Part shown: positions 6,345 to 6,798 of the stretch, piece after piece
Layout of the letters: every line of letters starts with the position of its first letter
Numbering within the stretch: the stretch's first letter is position 1
Assembly (NCBI GenBank): GCA_003447595.1
Contig: DLYT01000056.1
Span: forward strand, 16,169 to 22,966
Direction: 5' to 3'
From: Porphyromonadaceae bacterium
Lineage (GTDB): Bacteria > Bacteroidota > Bacteroidia > Bacteroidales > CAMTPD01
DNA length: 6,798 bases
Notes under the pieces: model-generated
Told to the model about the DNA's origin: nothing
Database searches by the model: none
What the model saw: only the letters and a program-made list of their open reading frames with translations
Position numbers and translations under genes: made by a program

Positions 6345-6377
6345 TCCTTGTTTGATAGGTGATTATCAAAACAAGGA
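6345..6377 (+). promoter_or_regulatory. Leader hairpin before the GH109-like gene
   Basis: TCCTTGTTT (6345-6353) pairs with AAACAAGGA (6369-6377), and GATA (6354-6357) with TATC (6364-6367). Together they make a 13-bp stem with a single bulged A (6368) and the loop GGTGAT. No T run follows, so it does not look like an intrinsic terminator. It could be a 5'-UTR stabilising or control element, or an operator read as DNA. Confidence 0.5.
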
Positions 6378-6420
6378 TCATTATTCGGACCAAATAATAA
6401 CTTCAAAAACTACAAAGCGA

Positions 6421-6798
6421 ATGAGCATGAAAAACATGGTACAGACCATCGGTCTGTTCGTTTTACTATTTGCAACGCAAATCGTGTATGCAGAGAACCC
6501 GCGAGCTATTAAGCTCGACACTCCCAAAAGAGCAGCCGGACAAACAGATGTATTAAAGTTAGCCTGTGATCCTATCCCCACCGTTCGAGTCGCATTTATC
6601 GGATTAGGCAATCGAGGAAGCGGAGCTGTTTATCGTTTTATGTCGCTCGAAGGCGTAGAGGTAAAAGCACTGTGTGATGTTGTTCCCGAGAAAGTGGAGC
6701 GGGCGCAAAACACCCTCAAGAAGAACAACCATCAACCGGCCGATGCCTATACAGACAAAAACGACTGGAAGAAAGTGTGCGAACGAGACGACATCGAC
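6421..6798 (+). CDS. Exported Gfo/Idh/MocA-family protein, GH109-like, N-terminal 126 codons
   Basis: The frame is open from ATG at 6421 to the right edge. An N-terminal signal peptide is clear: a Lys in the first residues, the hydrophobic stretch IGLFVLLFA and a likely cleavage after VYA (residue 24), so export to the periplasm is expected. A linker follows, then a Rossmann NAD-binding start VRVAFIGLGNRG (55-66) with its GxGxxG, and a second strand ending VKALCDV with the acidic residue expected for NAD (D86). WKKVCERDDID (116-126) is what I expect in Bacteroidota members near GH109, whose known members hydrolyse terminal alpha-N-acetylgalactosamine by an NAD-dependent mechanism. The catalytic and substrate part is outside the window, so a plain sugar oxidoreductase is possible. 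ATGs at 6427 and 6436 are alternative starts that leave the signal peptide functional. Confidence 0.8.
   Translation, partial: MSMKNMVQTIGLFVLLFATQIVYAENPRAIKLDTPKRAAGQTDVLKLACDPIPTVRVAFIGLGNRGSGAVYRFMSLEGVEVKALCDVVPEKVERAQNTLKKNNHQPADAYTDKNDWKKVCERDDID

Noticed and set aside
6381..6611. Minus-strand open frame of 76 codons
   Set aside because: It runs antisense to the signal peptide and Rossmann start of the GH109-like gene, which have clear motifs.

Overview
The window looks like chromosomal DNA of a Bacteroidales bacterium (phylum Bacteroidota). The support is Bacteroidota-type promoters (a TAnnTTTG -7 element, in the clearest case with TTG 19 bases upstream), a lack of Shine-Dalgarno sequences before the starts, a YbeY with the form I associate with this phylum, a fused SpmA/SpmB membrane protein, and a secreted GH109-like protein. 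I cannot name the genus.

Left part (1-4856), all on the minus strand, in transcription order: a fused SpmA-SpmB nucleoside-recognition (Gate) membrane protein, ybeY (rRNA maturation endonuclease), mnmG/gidA (tRNA wobble-uridine modification) and ade (adenine deaminase, cut by the left window edge). SpmAB and ybeY are 10 bp apart and probably cotranscribed. mnmG follows 49 bp later and has its own candidate -7 element. A long terminator-like hairpin lies after mnmG. Directly beyond it is a perfect 16-bp palindrome, TGTTTCACGTGAAACA (1152-1167), identical to the canonical chromosomal parS site bound by ParB/Spo0J. It lies inside a candidate ade promoter.

Middle (4857-5485): about 630 bp without a convincing gene, AT-rich, between divergent transcription units. 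It holds several inverted and direct repeats and, at 5252-5348, four GTTRATAR motifs resembling imperfect DnaA boxes. Together with the nearby parS, mnmG (an origin neighbour in many bacteria) and genes pointing outward on both sides, this makes the gap a candidate replication origin. That is an inference, not a demonstration.

Right part (5486-6798), plus strand: an AlkD-family DNA alkylation repair glycosylase with a -7 element close to its start, then the first 126 codons of a signal-peptide-bearing Gfo/Idh/MocA-type protein most like glycoside hydrolase family 109. The latter has a good promoter and a leader that can fold into a 13-bp stem.

The genes are mostly housekeeping (RNA maturation, tRNA modification, purine salvage, DNA repair). 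The most notable content is the origin-associated architecture: exact parS, the repeat-rich divergent gap and the outward gene orientation. I saw no mobile element, CRISPR array, tRNA or rRNA.
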